The notes beneath the pieces were generated by a model, which was not told the DNA's origin, did not search any database, and saw only the letters and a program-made list of their open reading frames with translations. A program made the position numbers and the translations under genes. A DNA stretch of 64,000 nt, from NCBI RefSeq assembly GCF_012034175.1, contig NZ_JAATEJ010000032.1, forward strand, positions 1-64,000, read 5' to 3'. Below, one piece after another: positions 7,555 through 16,545 of this stretch; the stretch's first letter is position 1, and each line of letters starts with the position of its first letter. The DNA is from Actinacidiphila epipremni. Its GTDB lineage: Bacteria > Actinomycetota > Actinomycetes > Streptomycetales > Streptomycetaceae.

Positions 7555-9303
7555 ATGGAACGGGAGCGGATGACCGGCGGCAGCGCCGCCGGGGACGGAT
7601 TGGCGATCGACGGGCTCGGCGACGTCCGGCGGGCTCCGGGCACCCGGGTACAGGCGGTCACCGAAGGGCCGGTCGTCCTCGCGGTCGTGGGCGACTGCCC
7701 GGTCACCGAGCAAGAACTGCATGCCGCGCTCGCGGCCGTACGGGCGAGGCGGTGGGGCGAACTGACCCGGTGGCCGGGATCGTACTGGGTCGTCGCGGAC
7801 GATGGGCGGCAGCGGTTCGTGTGCGGCGACCTGGCCGGTGTCCGGGCCGTGCACTACACGCTGCCCGGCGGCGAAGGGGCGGCGTGGGCGACGCAGGCCC
7901 ACTTCCTGGGGCGTCCGCTGGTGCCGGATCTGCCGTGGCTGGCGGCCCGGCTGACGGTGGGCGGGCACCACTGGCCGCACCGCGGCCCGTACGAGGAGAT
8001 CAGGCTGGTGCCCGGCGGGTTCGGGCTGCTGCTCGCGCCCGGGGCGCCGCCGCAGCTCATCGACATCTCCGGCGTCGATGCGGTGGACGAGCTACGCGAG
8101 GGTGCCGACCGGTTCGGGCGGGTGCTCACCGAGGCTGTCCAGCACCGGGTCCGTGCCGCCGGAGGGGTGGTGGGGGCGGACCTGTCCGGCGGGCTGGACT
8201 CCTCGGCGGCCGTCGTGCTGGCCGCCGACGCCGGGGACGTGCACGCGGTGACTTACGCGGACGGGTACACCAGCGGCGAGGACATGGCGTTCGCCTCCCA
8301 CGTCGCCGAGCACACCGGGATCGCGCACACCGTCGTCCTCGGCACCGACGAACAGCTGCCGTTCTCCTTCCCGGCCGGGCAGCCGACCGGGGGCGAGCCG
8401 GTGCTGGAGGCGGCGATGTACGCCATGGACGCCTCGTATCTGCACCCGGTGCGCGGGCTGCCGCTGCACCTGACCGGGCACGGCGGAGACATCGTGCTCG
8501 ACTCCTCGTCAGCGTGCTGGGTGCGGCTTGTCCAGGACGGTCGACGCCGCGAGGCGCACCGCCAGGTCGTGGCGTTCGCCCGGCTCCGCAACACCGCCCC
8601 GGGCCCGTACTGGAAAGCCCTGAAAGAGGCCGCCGACCTGGGCCGGAGCGGCTCTCTGGAACGCGCGGCGCGGGCCCTGGAGCGCGGGCCCGTCACGCCT
8701 CAGGCCGCTGTGGCCGGCTGGTCGTGGTGCCGTCTGGGGGCCGGGGCTTCCTGGCTGACCGGCTACGGCCGCCACCAGGTCTCGGCGCTGCTGCGGCAGA
8801 CTGCCCAAGACCAGCAGCCCGAGCTGGCGGATGAGTTCGACCAGTGGGCCGTACTGCGGTCGGCGGGCGCCTCGGCCCGCGGCTGGGCCCCGTACGGTGC
8901 CGCCCTCGGCGTCCGGCCGGTGTACCCGTACCTGGACAACCAGGTCGTCCGCGCCGCCTTCGCCGTGCCGGCCCTCGCCCGGCGCGGGCTGGTGACCTAC
9001 AAGCCGCTGCTCCGTGCGGCGCTGCCCGAGCTCCCGGATTGGCTGACTTCCCGGCGCTCGAAGGGGTCGTTCACCGCCCAGCGCATCGCCGGACTCGCCC
9101 GTCACCTCGGCCGGCTCACCGAGCTGATCGCCTCCAGTCCGCTCGCGGACGCCGGACTGATCGACCCTGCGGCCGTCAGTGCCTCGCTGGCCCAGGCGGC
9201 CCGGGGGCAGAGCGCCATGGTGATCGCCGACCTGCACCAGCTGATCGTGACGTGCTGGTGGCTGAGTGGGCAGACGACCGGGAGGGAGGCGGCGGCATGC
9301 TGA
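7555..9303 (+). CDS. Lasso peptide macrolactam synthetase (asparagine-synthetase-like cyclase)
   Basis: A 582-residue asparagine-synthetase homologue that would adenylate the ring Asp/Glu of the precursor core and close the isopeptide bond to the new N terminus. The N-terminal half is a glutaminase-like fold, and the first residue after Met is not the catalytic Cys of AsnB. The synthetase half has the ATP pyrophosphatase PP-loop SGGLDSS at residues 211-217 and later LTGHGGDIVLDSS. A GGGGAGG-like ribosome-binding site precedes ATG 7555. The stop overlaps the start of the RRE gene (ATG at 9297), so the two are translationally coupled. This gene order (precursor, C, B1, B2, D) is standard for actinobacterial lasso clusters. 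Confidence 0.92.
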   Translation: MERERMTGGSAAGDGLAIDGLGDVRRAPGTRVQAVTEGPVVLAVVGDCPVTEQELHAALAAVRARRWGELTRWPGSYWVVADDGRQRFVCGDLAGVRAVHYTLPGGEGAAWATQAHFLGRPLVPDLPWLAARLTVGGHHWPHRGPYEEIRLVPGGFGLLLAPGAPPQLIDISGVDAVDELREGADRFGRVLTEAVQHRVRAAGGVVGADLSGGLDSSAAVVLAADAGDVHAVTYADGYTSGEDMAFASHVAEHTGIAHTVVLGTDEQLPFSFPAGQPTGGEPVLEAAMYAMDASYLHPVRGLPLHLTGHGGDIVLDSSSACWVRLVQDGRRREAHRQVVAFARLRNTAPGPYWKALKEAADLGRSGSLERAARALERGPVTPQAAVAGWSWCRLGAGASWLTGYGRHQVSALLRQTAQDQQPELADEFDQWAVLRSAGASARGWAPYGAALGVRPVYPYLDNQVVRAAFAVPALARRGLVTYKPLLRAALPELPDWLTSRRSKGSFTAQRIAGLARHLGRLTELIASSPLADAGLIDPAAVSASLAQAARGQSAMVIADLHQLIVTCWWLSGQTTGREAAAC

Positions 9304-9593
9304 CCCCCGCCCCGCACGTCCATCACGCCACGGGCGCCTACGGCACGGTGGTGCTCGACGTCCGGCGCGGAGTCTGGCTGATGCTCGATCCGGACGCCTC
9401 CCGGATCTGGCATGCCGTCACCGTCTGCGGCGGCACGGCCGGGCTCGCCGACGAGATCGCCGTCCCCACCGGCCAGGACCCGCAGCAGGTCAGGGTTCAG
9501 ATCGCCGCGTTCATCGAAGGGCTCGTGGCCGCCGGCGTGCTCGTCGACACCGACCGGCCCCGGCGAGCGCGGCGAAGGTGGTGGCGCCGATGA
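9297..9593 (+). CDS. Lasso peptide RRE protein B1 (PqqD family)
   Basis: A 98-residue PqqD-like winged-helix protein, the RiPP recognition element that binds the leader and hands the precursor to the B2 protease. The strands YGTVVLDVRRGVWLMLDPDASRIW and a helix pair ending FIEGLVAAGVLV fit the family. It ends in a basic RRARRRWWRR tail. The ATG overlaps the cyclase stop by seven bases, and its own TGA overlaps the B2 start (ATGA), which supports tight coupling of the three genes. Confidence 0.9.
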   Translation: MLTPAPHVHHATGAYGTVVLDVRRGVWLMLDPDASRIWHAVTVCGGTAGLADEIAVPTGQDPQQVRVQIAAFIEGLVAAGVLVDTDRPRRARRRWWRR

Positions 9594-10006
9594 CGGTCAT
9601 GGTCCCCGCTGCCCGGCCCACCGCCCCGGTGCGTGACCGCTTGGTGGCCGCCGCCGCACTCGCCGTCTCCCTGGTGATGAGCCGGTTGCCGCTGCGTTGG
9701 CAGATCGCCGCCGTCCGTCTCCTGCGCGGCCTGCCGTACGCGCGCCTCGCCCGGCTGGAGGCCCTTCACGCCGCGGTGCAGGCGGTGATTCCCTCCTGGT
9801 GGCCGGGCCGGATCGCGTGCATGGAGATCAGTCTCGCCGCCGTCATCGCGACGGCCCTCACCGGCCGCCAGGCCCGCTGGGTGCTCGGCGCCCGCTTCCT
9901 GCCGGACGCCGCACATGCCTGGGCCGATGTAGCCGAAGGCGCGGTCGGCCGCGACATCGGCGACGCCGTCGACCGGCCCTGGACGCCGGTCCTCGCCGTG
10001 CCGTAG
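9590..10006 (+). CDS. Lasso peptide leader protease B2 (transglutaminase-like)
   Basis: A 138-residue protein of the lasso B2 family, a transglutaminase-fold cysteine protease that removes the leader. The nucleophile Cys77 lies in GRIACMEISLAAVIATAL and the catalytic histidine is His109 in AAHAW. The WVLGARF segment between them is typical. The acidic partner is not certain. The ATG overlaps the B1 stop by four bases. A strong hairpin follows the gene, so the precursor-to-B2 unit probably ends here. Confidence 0.9.
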   Translation: MTVMVPAARPTAPVRDRLVAAAALAVSLVMSRLPLRWQIAAVRLLRGLPYARLARLEALHAAVQAVIPSWWPGRIACMEISLAAVIATALTGRQARWVLGARFLPDAAHAWADVAEGAVGRDIGDAVDRPWTPVLAVP

Positions 10007-10020
10007 ACGTCCCTTCACTG

Positions 10021-10064
10021 CTGTGGCCCGGGGCCGGTCCGAGCGTCCCCGCCCCGGGCCACAG
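10021..10064 (+). terminator. Terminator after lasso B2 gene
   Basis: A perfect 14-bp stem, CTGTGGCCCGGGGC at 10021-10034 and GCCCCGGGCCACAG at 10051-10064, with a 16-nt loop, starts 15 bp after the B2 stop. It separates the biosynthetic genes from the ABC exporter, which then starts about 180 bp further on. Confidence 0.85.
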
Positions 10065-10242
10065 CCTCACTCGAATGAGTGGAAGCCGGGCTCCGAGGCT
10101 GACGGCTGGGTGGGGCGGCCAGGGGTGTTGCGGAGGACGCGGAACAATCCCGTTGCCCGGTGGCCGGGTTCGGCTCCCTCATGGCCTCGTGAGTTCTTCC
10201 GTACTCCCGTCGTCCGTCGCCGGCGCGGGGCAGCCGCCCGTG

Positions 10243-12075
10243 ATGCGCCTGGCCTCCGACCGGCACTTCGAAGCGAGCGTCAACCTGTCCACGTGGGCGA
10301 TGGCGCGCCGTCTCCCCGGCGCTCTCGCCGAGGCGGCTCGGCTCGGTCGGCGCACCGACCGCCGCGCGGTCCGGGCCCTGCTGATCTGCCAGATCGGCGC
10401 TGCCGCCCTTACCGCGACCGCGCTGGCGGCCACCACCCGTGTGCTGGCCGCCGTGTTCGGCGGCGGTGACATCGCCGCCGGGCTGCAACAGAGCCTGACC
10501 GCTGTGGTGGTACTCGCTCTCGCCGCCTGTGGCCGCTATCTGCTCGACGCTGCTGCCCGCGGGGCAGCGGCCCGGCTCGCGCCGAAGGCCGTACGCGAAG
10601 CGGACCTTGAGGTCATCACGGCGGCGACGGCCGCCGAGCTGGTGGCGTACGAGGACCCGGACTTCGAGGACGCGCACGCCGCCGCTTGCGACGGCGCGGA
10701 GAAGACCGGCGACCTCATCCTCGACGCCCAGCTGCTGACCTCGGCCGCCGCGCAGCTGGCCGCCGCCGCCACGGTCGTCACCGTGCTGCACCCGGTGATG
10801 CTGCCGCTGCTGGTCGCCTCGGTCATCCCGTGTGCGTGGGGTGCGGTCCGTGGGGCGCGGATCGAGCATACGGCCCACCACCGCAACCTCGCCGACGCCC
10901 GGCTCCGCAGCGTCTTCCGGTCGTACACCACCGAGCGGAACACCGCTGACGAGGTCCGCGCGGGCACCATGGCCGGCTTCCTCATCCGGCAGTACCGCAT
11001 CGTCTCCGGCCGCCTGGAGGCAGAACAGCTCAAGGCCACCCGCAAGGCCCTGGTGGTGCAGGGCGTCGGCGATGCCCTCACCGCCGTCGGCACCGCTGCC
11101 ATCTGGGGTGTGCTCGTACTGCTCATGGCCGCCGGCCGCATGGAGCCGGCCGCCGCGGGGACCGCCGCGCTGGCGGTGCGGACCTCCGGAGCAGCGCTGG
11201 CCACCACGGTCCGGGCCGGGGCCCGGCTGTTCCGCATCTCCCTGTCGCTGGACGACTGGGCACGCTTCCTTGCTGTGGCCAAGCCGTGGACGACCTGCCG
11301 CGGTTCGGCTCAGGTTGCTGAGGACGGGCCGCAGGTGATCACCGCCACGGACGTCTCCTTCACCTACCCCGGGGCCGACCGGCCCGCGCTGGACGGCATC
11401 AACCTGGACCTCAAGCGCGGTGAGGTCATCGCGCTGGTCGGCGAGAACGGCGCCGGCAAGAGCACCCTCGCCCGGGTGCTGACCGGGCTGTTCCTCCCCA
11501 CCGGGGGCTCGGTGCGGTGGGACGGGATGAACCTGGCGGATGCCGACCCGGCCGGGGTGCTGTCCAAGGTGGCGCTCGTGCCGCAGGACTACACCCGCTG
11601 GCCGCTGGCCGCCCGGGAGAACATCACCCTCGGCCAGCCCCGCCCCGACGGCGACACGGCCGTGCACGCCGCGGCCGAGGCGGCCGGCGCCGATAGCGTC
11701 ATCGCCGCGCTGCCGCACGGGTTGGACACCTCACTGGCCCGCTCCTGGTGGGGCGGTCACGACCTCTCGGGCGGGCAGTGGCAGCGCGTCGCGGTCGCCC
11801 GAGCCTTCCACCGCGACGCGCCCGTACTGGTGATGGACGAGCCGACCGCCGCGCTCGACGCCCGCGCCGAGCACCGTATCTACACCAGGCTCAAGGCACT
11901 CGCCCACGGGCGGGCCACGGTCTTCATCACCCATCGCCTGGCCAACACCCGCCTCGCCGACCGCATCGTCGTCCTCGACCAGGGCCGCGTTTCCGAGACG
12001 GGTACGTATGACGAGCTGATCGACCAGGCCGGCGGCTTCTTCCAGATGTTGAAGTTGCAGGAAGACAGGGACTGA
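10243..12075 (+). CDS. ABC transporter, fused membrane and ATPase domains (lasso exporter)
   Basis: A 610-residue ABC half-transporter. The N-terminal 330 residues have several hydrophobic helices (QIGAAALTATALAATTRVLAAVF, LTAVVVLALAACGRYLL, AAWGVLVLLMAAG-like). The ATPase domain has Walker A GENGAGKST at residue 400, a Q-loop in VPQDYTRWP, signature LSGGQ and Walker B VLVMDEP followed by an ITHR switch histidine. It lacks a peptidase C39 domain, as expected where B2 removes the leader. The start is uncertain: ATG 10243 was chosen, with GTG 10240 and GTG 10189 in frame. As the last gene of the cluster it likely exports the mature lasso peptide and gives self-immunity. Confidence 0.88.
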   Translation: MRLASDRHFEASVNLSTWAMARRLPGALAEAARLGRRTDRRAVRALLICQIGAAALTATALAATTRVLAAVFGGGDIAAGLQQSLTAVVVLALAACGRYLLDAAARGAAARLAPKAVREADLEVITAATAAELVAYEDPDFEDAHAAACDGAEKTGDLILDAQLLTSAAAQLAAAATVVTVLHPVMLPLLVASVIPCAWGAVRGARIEHTAHHRNLADARLRSVFRSYTTERNTADEVRAGTMAGFLIRQYRIVSGRLEAEQLKATRKALVVQGVGDALTAVGTAAIWGVLVLLMAAGRMEPAAAGTAALAVRTSGAALATTVRAGARLFRISLSLDDWARFLAVAKPWTTCRGSAQVAEDGPQVITATDVSFTYPGADRPALDGINLDLKRGEVIALVGENGAGKSTLARVLTGLFLPTGGSVRWDGMNLADADPAGVLSKVALVPQDYTRWPLAARENITLGQPRPDGDTAVHAAAEAAGADSVIAALPHGLDTSLARSWWGGHDLSGGQWQRVAVARAFHRDAPVLVMDEPTAALDARAEHRIYTRLKALAHGRATVFITHRLANTRLADRIVVLDQGRVSETGTYDELIDQAGGFFQMLKLQEDRD

Positions 12076-12290
12076 TCCCTTCGCTCACCTGCGAGAACGG
12101 GGGTCGGAGAGGCTGGAGCGGCCCGGCGGTGCCCTTCTTGCCGTGGCTGCCGCTGCCGGGCATCCGGACCGATGTGGCGTGTACAGGCCATCCACGGAGC
12201 CCACTGCGAACTCGACGACCGGGTGCGGCTGCACCCGGCAGACGCGGCGGCCGGCGAACCGGGCGGCGGCAGCCCCGGCACAATGGGCGG

Positions 12291-13475
12291 GTGACGCCCG
12301 AGGACCTTGACATGCTGCTCAGCGACGAAGGGCAGGAACTGCTCGCGCGGCTGCGGGAGCACGACCCCGCGGACGACCTGGCGGTGGCGACGCGGCTGCG
12401 GCGGACGCACGACGCCGGGCTGGTCGCGGCGGCGCTCACGCAGGCGCGGCTGCGGCAGCGCGGGGCGGCGAAGTTCGGGGCGGACGCCGGGCGGATGTAC
12501 TTCACGCCGCACGGCCTTGAGCAGTCCACGCGGGCGCCGGTCGCCGAGCACCGGGCGCGGCGGTTCGCGGCGTACGGGCCGGGGGCGGTGGCGGACCTGT
12601 GCTGCGGGGTCGGCGGGGACGCGCTGGCGCTGCTGCGCCATGGGCTGACGGTCACGGCGGTGGACCGCGATCCGCTGACGTGCGCGGTGGTGCGGGCGAA
12701 CGCCGAGGCGCTGGGGCTGGCGGAGCGGCTGGAGGTCGTGTGCGGGGACGTCACGGACGTCGGGGCGGGCGGCCGGGAGGGCGTCTTCGTGGACCCGGCG
12801 CGGCGGACCGCGCGCGGCCGGGTGTTCGACCCCGAGGCGTACTCGCCGCCGCTGTCGTGGGCGCTGGGCACGGCCGCGGCGGGTTCACCCGGGGCGGTGA
12901 AGGTCGCGCCGGGCATCCCGCACGAGGCGGTGCCGCCGGCCGCGGAGGCGGAGTGGATCTCGGACGGCGGCGACGTCAAGGAGGCGGTGCTGTGGTTCGA
13001 CGCGGGAGGTGACCGGGTACGCCCCGGCGCCCGCCGGGCGACCCTGCTGCCCTCCGGCGCCACCCTGACCGGCCGCGGCCTGCCCGACCCGCCCGTACGC
13101 CCCGTCGGGCGCTACCTCTACGAGCCGGACGGCGCCGTGATCCGCGCGCACCTGGTCGCCGAGGTCGCCGAGGAGCTGGCCGGCGGCCTCATCGACCCGA
13201 CGATCGCCTACGTCACGGCGGACGAGCTGCGCCCGACGCCGTACGCGACCGCGTACGAGATCACCGACGTGCTCCCCTTCCACCTCAAGCGCCTCAAGGC
13301 CCTGGTGCGCGACCGCGGGATCGGCGTCCTGACGGTGAAGAAGCGCGGCTCCGCCGTCTCCCCGGAAGACCTGCGCCGCCGCGTATCCCCCCGCGGCCCC
13401 AACTCCGCCACCGTCATCCTGACCCGCACCGCCGGCACCCCAACAATGCTCCTGTCCCACCCCGTCACCCCCTGA
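12291..13475 (+). CDS. Class I SAM-dependent methyltransferase (THUMP-like C-terminal domain)
   Basis: A 394-residue protein with SAM motif I ADLCCGVGGDALALLRHG near residue 98, acidic motif II TAVDRDP, and VFVDPARRT in the post-motif region. The C-terminal part resembles the THUMP-like domain of actinobacterial tRNA/rRNA methyltransferase homologues (IAYVTADELRPTPYATAYEITDVLPF). The start is GTG 12291, giving VTPEDLDMLLSDEG. The 215 bp between this gene and the ABC exporter hold nothing I recognise. The target molecule is unknown. Confidence 0.85.
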   Translation: MTPEDLDMLLSDEGQELLARLREHDPADDLAVATRLRRTHDAGLVAAALTQARLRQRGAAKFGADAGRMYFTPHGLEQSTRAPVAEHRARRFAAYGPGAVADLCCGVGGDALALLRHGLTVTAVDRDPLTCAVVRANAEALGLAERLEVVCGDVTDVGAGGREGVFVDPARRTARGRVFDPEAYSPPLSWALGTAAAGSPGAVKVAPGIPHEAVPPAAEAEWISDGGDVKEAVLWFDAGGDRVRPGARRATLLPSGATLTGRGLPDPPVRPVGRYLYEPDGAVIRAHLVAEVAEELAGGLIDPTIAYVTADELRPTPYATAYEITDVLPFHLKRLKALVRDRGIGVLTVKKRGSAVSPEDLRRRVSPRGPNSATVILTRTAGTPTMLLSHPVTP

Positions 13476-14082
13476 CCACCAACCCCTCCCCAAGCCTGGC
13501 CACCAGCCCCTCCCCAACGCCCGGGAACCGCGAGCCCGCCCACTCCCCGACGCCCCGCAGAAAGCCGCGCAACTCCTCCTGCACCCCCCGCAGCACCGCC
13601 GGCAGCTCGGCCACCACAACCTCCACCGCCGGCCCCTCGGGTGCCTCCGCCGCATCCCGCCCGTCCGGCCACAGCCGTACGACGTCCCCACCGTGCTCGA
13701 ACCGCGGCGCCGGGTCGTGTCCGAGCCACAACGTTTCCCCGTCGATGACGTCGTACCACTCCCGCCAGTCCTCCAGCCCACAGCAGCACCCCGGCTCGAC
13801 GGTGACCCCGGTCGCGGTGTCGTGGAACCGCAGCCCACCCGGCGCGAGCACCGTCTCCGCCTCCGCAAGCCGCCGCACCAACGCCTCCCCGTCCCCCGGA
13901 ACGCCCTCGCCGTCATCCACCCGCGCGTTGTACCCGGCGAGCATCGCCACCGCACTCCCCACCCAAAGCCCCGACATCCCCCCCGACACCGGAACAAACC
14001 GACAGGACGCCACCCCGACCACCGGCCAGAACCCGAACTCACCCACGTCCGTCGTCTCCAGCACGGGGCTCACGATCAGCAC
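13465..14082 (-). CDS. Conserved streptomycete protein of unknown function
   Basis: A 205-residue protein that I do not recognise. It is acidic and rich in tryptophan and glycine, with a cysteine cluster PGCCCGLEDWREWYDVIDG near residue 105 and WLGHDPAPRFEHGGDVVRLWPDG after it. The C-terminal third is helical and leucine-rich. It has no signal peptide or membrane segment. It converges on the methyltransferase gene, and their 3' ends overlap by 11 bp. The sequence pattern suggests a soluble ligand-binding or SUKH-like protein, but nothing decides this. Confidence 0.7.
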   Translation of the reverse strand: MLIVSPVLETTDVGEFGFWPVVGVASCRFVPVSGGMSGLWVGSAVAMLAGYNARVDDGEGVPGDGEALVRRLAEAETVLAPGGLRFHDTATGVTVEPGCCCGLEDWREWYDVIDGETLWLGHDPAPRFEHGGDVVRLWPDGRDAAEAPEGPAVEVVVAELPAVLRGVQEELRGFLRGVGEWAGSRFPGVGEGLVARLGEGLVVRG

Positions 14083-14157
14083 GGCGGCACTCCCGGTCGG
14101 CGGATGGAGCAGCAGGCTCGCACGGGGGTTCGGGTGGGTGCCAGCGGGTTAGGGGGT

Positions 14158-14186
14158 GGGCGGCGGGCCTTGGGGGTCCGCCGCCC
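14158..14186 (-). terminator. Hairpin after MFS gene
   Basis: GGGCGGCGG at 14158-14166 pairs with CCGCCGCCC at 14178-14186 around an 11-nt loop, ten bases beyond the stop of the MFS gene. It is a plausible intrinsic terminator. Confidence 0.6.
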
Positions 14187-14195
14187 GGGGGGGCG

Positions 14196-15695
14196 TCAGA
14201 GGGAGTTGGTGGCGGTGGCGGGTTCCGGGGTGGGCTGGTCCTCGGGGTGGTCCTCCGTCGTGTGGGAGTTGGTGAGGCTCAGGGCGCCGCCGACGCCGAT
14301 GATCGCGACGATCGCGGCGATGACGGCGTAGGTGATGCGTTCGCCGTGGAAGAAGGAGGCGACCAGGGCGGTGCTCCAGGTGCCGGACGGCAGGGTTGTG
14401 GTGACCAGGGCGGCGATCAGGGTGCCGACCAGGGCGGTGCCGATGCTGGAGCCGACCTCCTGGGCCGTGTCGTTGAGGGCCGCGCCGATGGAGGTGCGGT
14501 TGGCCGGCATCGCGTCGACGAGGGCGACCGCGCAGATCGTCATGACGGTCCGCAGCCCGATGGTCATCAGCACCATGCAGACGGCGATCGCCGCGTACCC
14601 GTGGTCCACGCCCCACGACAGGCCGGCCAGCGCGCCGGCCAGGAAGGCCGCGCCGACGAGGCAGGCCACGCGGTGGCCGAACCGGCGGGCGAGCCATTCG
14701 GACAGCGGGGTCGCCAGCAGCATCGTCGCGATCATCGGCAGGTTCGCCAGGCCTGCCCGCACCGGGCTCCACCCGTAGGCGTACTGGAAGTGCAGGATCA
14801 GCCCGAACATCACGCTGGCCATCGCGACGGACGTGCCGATCTGCGCGATGGCGGCGCCGCGGACGGTGCCGTTGGAGAAGAGCGCCAGGTCCAGCATGGG
14901 CGCGGCGCTGCGCCGCTCGTGCCGTACGAAGGCGAACCCGGCGGCAAGCGCGCCGGCGATCGAGGCGAGGGTGATCGCCGAGCGCCAGCCGTGGTCGACG
15001 CCGCTGGTCAGCGAGTAGCAGGCGAGCCCGATCGCGGTCACGCTCAGCGCGGCGCCGGGCAGGTCGAGCGCGTCGCGGGTCAGGTCCTCGGGCCGGTCGG
15101 CCGGGACGCCGAGCCGTACGCCGACGCACGCGAGCACCGCGATGGGCGCGTTGACGACCAGCAGCCACTCCCACCGCACATGCGCCAGCGCGGTGCCGCC
15201 GAGCAGCGGGCCGAGCACGAAGCCGGACATGCCGACGACGATCATCACCGTCATCGCCCGCATCCGCAGCGCCTTGTCGTCGAACAGCCGGAAGACCAGC
15301 GAGTTCGTGATCGGCGCCATCGCCGCCGCGGCGACACCGAGCGCGGCCCGCAGCGCGATGAGCTCGCCCGCGGTGGTGACCAGCAGCACGCACAGGCTCA
15401 GCGCGCCGAACACGCCGAGCCCGACGAGCAGCACCCGGCGCCTGCCGAGCCGGTCGGCCATCGACCCCGCGGTGAGCAGCAGCCCGCCGAAGGTGAGCGA
15501 ATACGCCCCGGTGACCCATTGCAGCGCGGTCGTCCCGCTGCCGAGGTCGCGGCCGATCGTGGGCAGCGCGATCGACAGCAGCGTGTTGTCCACCATCTCG
15601 ACGAAGAACGCCAGGCAGAGGGCGGCCAGGGGAATCCACGCCGCCCGCAGGGACGGGTAGGCGCGGGACGGGTGGTGCGGCGTGGCGGTCGTCAT
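14196..15695 (-). CDS. MFS drug exporter, DHA2 (EmrB/QacA) family
   Basis: A 499-residue major facilitator with fourteen likely membrane segments. Motif A appears as MADRLGRRRVLLVGL after TM2, and motif D1 as LDNTL-like EMVDNTLLSIALPTI in TM1, both typical of the 14-TM DHA2 proton antiporters. The ATG at 15695 was chosen over longer in-frame extensions because it gives a normal N terminus (MTTATPHHPSRAYPSLRAAW) next to the first helix. It is divergent from a TetR gene. The short shared promoter carries repeated TATCGAAC half sites, so drug-induced derepression is likely. Confidence 0.93.
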   Translation of the reverse strand: MTTATPHHPSRAYPSLRAAWIPLAALCLAFFVEMVDNTLLSIALPTIGRDLGSGTTALQWVTGAYSLTFGGLLLTAGSMADRLGRRRVLLVGLGVFGALSLCVLLVTTAGELIALRAALGVAAAAMAPITNSLVFRLFDDKALRMRAMTVMIVVGMSGFVLGPLLGGTALAHVRWEWLLVVNAPIAVLACVGVRLGVPADRPEDLTRDALDLPGAALSVTAIGLACYSLTSGVDHGWRSAITLASIAGALAAGFAFVRHERRSAAPMLDLALFSNGTVRGAAIAQIGTSVAMASVMFGLILHFQYAYGWSPVRAGLANLPMIATMLLATPLSEWLARRFGHRVACLVGAAFLAGALAGLSWGVDHGYAAIAVCMVLMTIGLRTVMTICAVALVDAMPANRTSIGAALNDTAQEVGSSIGTALVGTLIAALVTTTLPSGTWSTALVASFFHGERITYAVIAAIVAIIGVGGALSLTNSHTTEDHPEDQPTPEPATATNSL

Positions 15696-15706
15696 GGCAG
15701 TCCTCC

Positions 15707-15768
15707 TATCGAACGCGGTTCGGCTATCGAACACCGTACGATGAGCTACGATAGAACAACGTTCGATA
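15707..15768. promoter_or_regulatory. TetR-type operator region between MFS and TetR genes
   Basis: TATCGAACG at 15707-15715 and TATCGAAC at 15725-15732 are direct copies. CGTTCGATA at 15760-15768 is the inverse. Between them, GTACGATGAGCTACGATAG adds related ACGAT words. The arrangement in the 101 bp divergent gap fits binding by the adjacent TetR protein to control both genes. Confidence 0.65.
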
Positions 15769-15796
15769 CGACGCAAGATCGCGAGGGATGTGAGCC

Positions 15797-16534
15797 ATGG
15801 CACGCCCCCAGAGCCGCACCGCCGAGGCCCGCCGCAGCCGCCACCCCGACGGCCGCCGCCGGGCCTCGCACTCGATGGAGTCCGTGCTCACCGAGGCCGT
15901 CGCGCTGCTGGACGAGGCCGGCGCGCAGGCGCTCACCTTCCGGGCCCTCGCCCAGCGCCTCGGCGGCGGCGTGGCCAGCATCTACTGGTACGTCGCGAGC
16001 AAGGAGGAGCTGCTCGACCGCGCCACCGACCACGTCATCGGCACGGTGCTGGCCGACATCGAGCGCCTCCCGGCCCTCGACGACCCGATCGACGACCTGC
16101 GCGCGATGGCCCTGACGCTCTTCGACGCGATCGTGGACCGGCCGTGGCTGGGCGCCTACTTCATGCGCGAGACCGACGTCCAGGGCAACTCCCTGCGCCT
16201 GTACGAGAAGCTCGGCGAGCCGACCCTCCGCCTCGACCTCACCGCCCGGCAGCGCTTCCACGCGGTGTCCGCGGTCGTGGGGGTCGTCGTCGGCTCGGCC
16301 GTCGACCTGGGGCAGGAACCGCCGCAGGAGGTGCTGGACGGCGCGGTGAACCGCGAGGACTTCCTGCACCGCTACGCCCAGGCGTGGCGGGAACTGGACC
16401 CCGCGGAGTTCCCGTTCGTGCACGAGATCGTCGACGAGTTCGACGGGCACGACGACGTCGACCAGTTCCGCTCGGCGCTGGAGCTGACGCTCACCGGCCT
16501 GCGGCTGCAAGCCGGGACCGGGACCGGGGCCTGA
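15797..16534 (+). CDS. TetR family transcriptional regulator
   Basis: A 245-residue repressor. The N-terminal HTH spans about residues 27-75 (ESVLTEAVALLDEAGAQALTFRALAQRLGGGVASIYWYVASKEELLDRATD) with the typical YWYV-KEELL turn. The rest is a helical ligand domain similar to the TetR_C/TetR class II regulators of drug exporters. It is transcribed away from the MFS gene and presumably represses it and itself through the TATCGAAC sites. Confidence 0.92.
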   Translation: MARPQSRTAEARRSRHPDGRRRASHSMESVLTEAVALLDEAGAQALTFRALAQRLGGGVASIYWYVASKEELLDRATDHVIGTVLADIERLPALDDPIDDLRAMALTLFDAIVDRPWLGAYFMRETDVQGNSLRLYEKLGEPTLRLDLTARQRFHAVSAVVGVVVGSAVDLGQEPPQEVLDGAVNREDFLHRYAQAWRELDPAEFPFVHEIVDEFDGHDDVDQFRSALELTLTGLRLQAGTGTGA

Positions 16535-16545
16535 GGCTCGGGGCC

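Noticed and set aside
12076..12290. Possible gene between the lasso exporter and the methyltransferase
   Set aside because: Frames in both directions lack a plausible start with ribosome-binding site or any family resemblance.
14247..16115. Long plus-strand open frame (622 codons) across the MFS gene
   Set aside because: Antisense to a clear membrane transporter. Its composition (Arg/Gly/Asp/His) is typical of a high-GC shadow.
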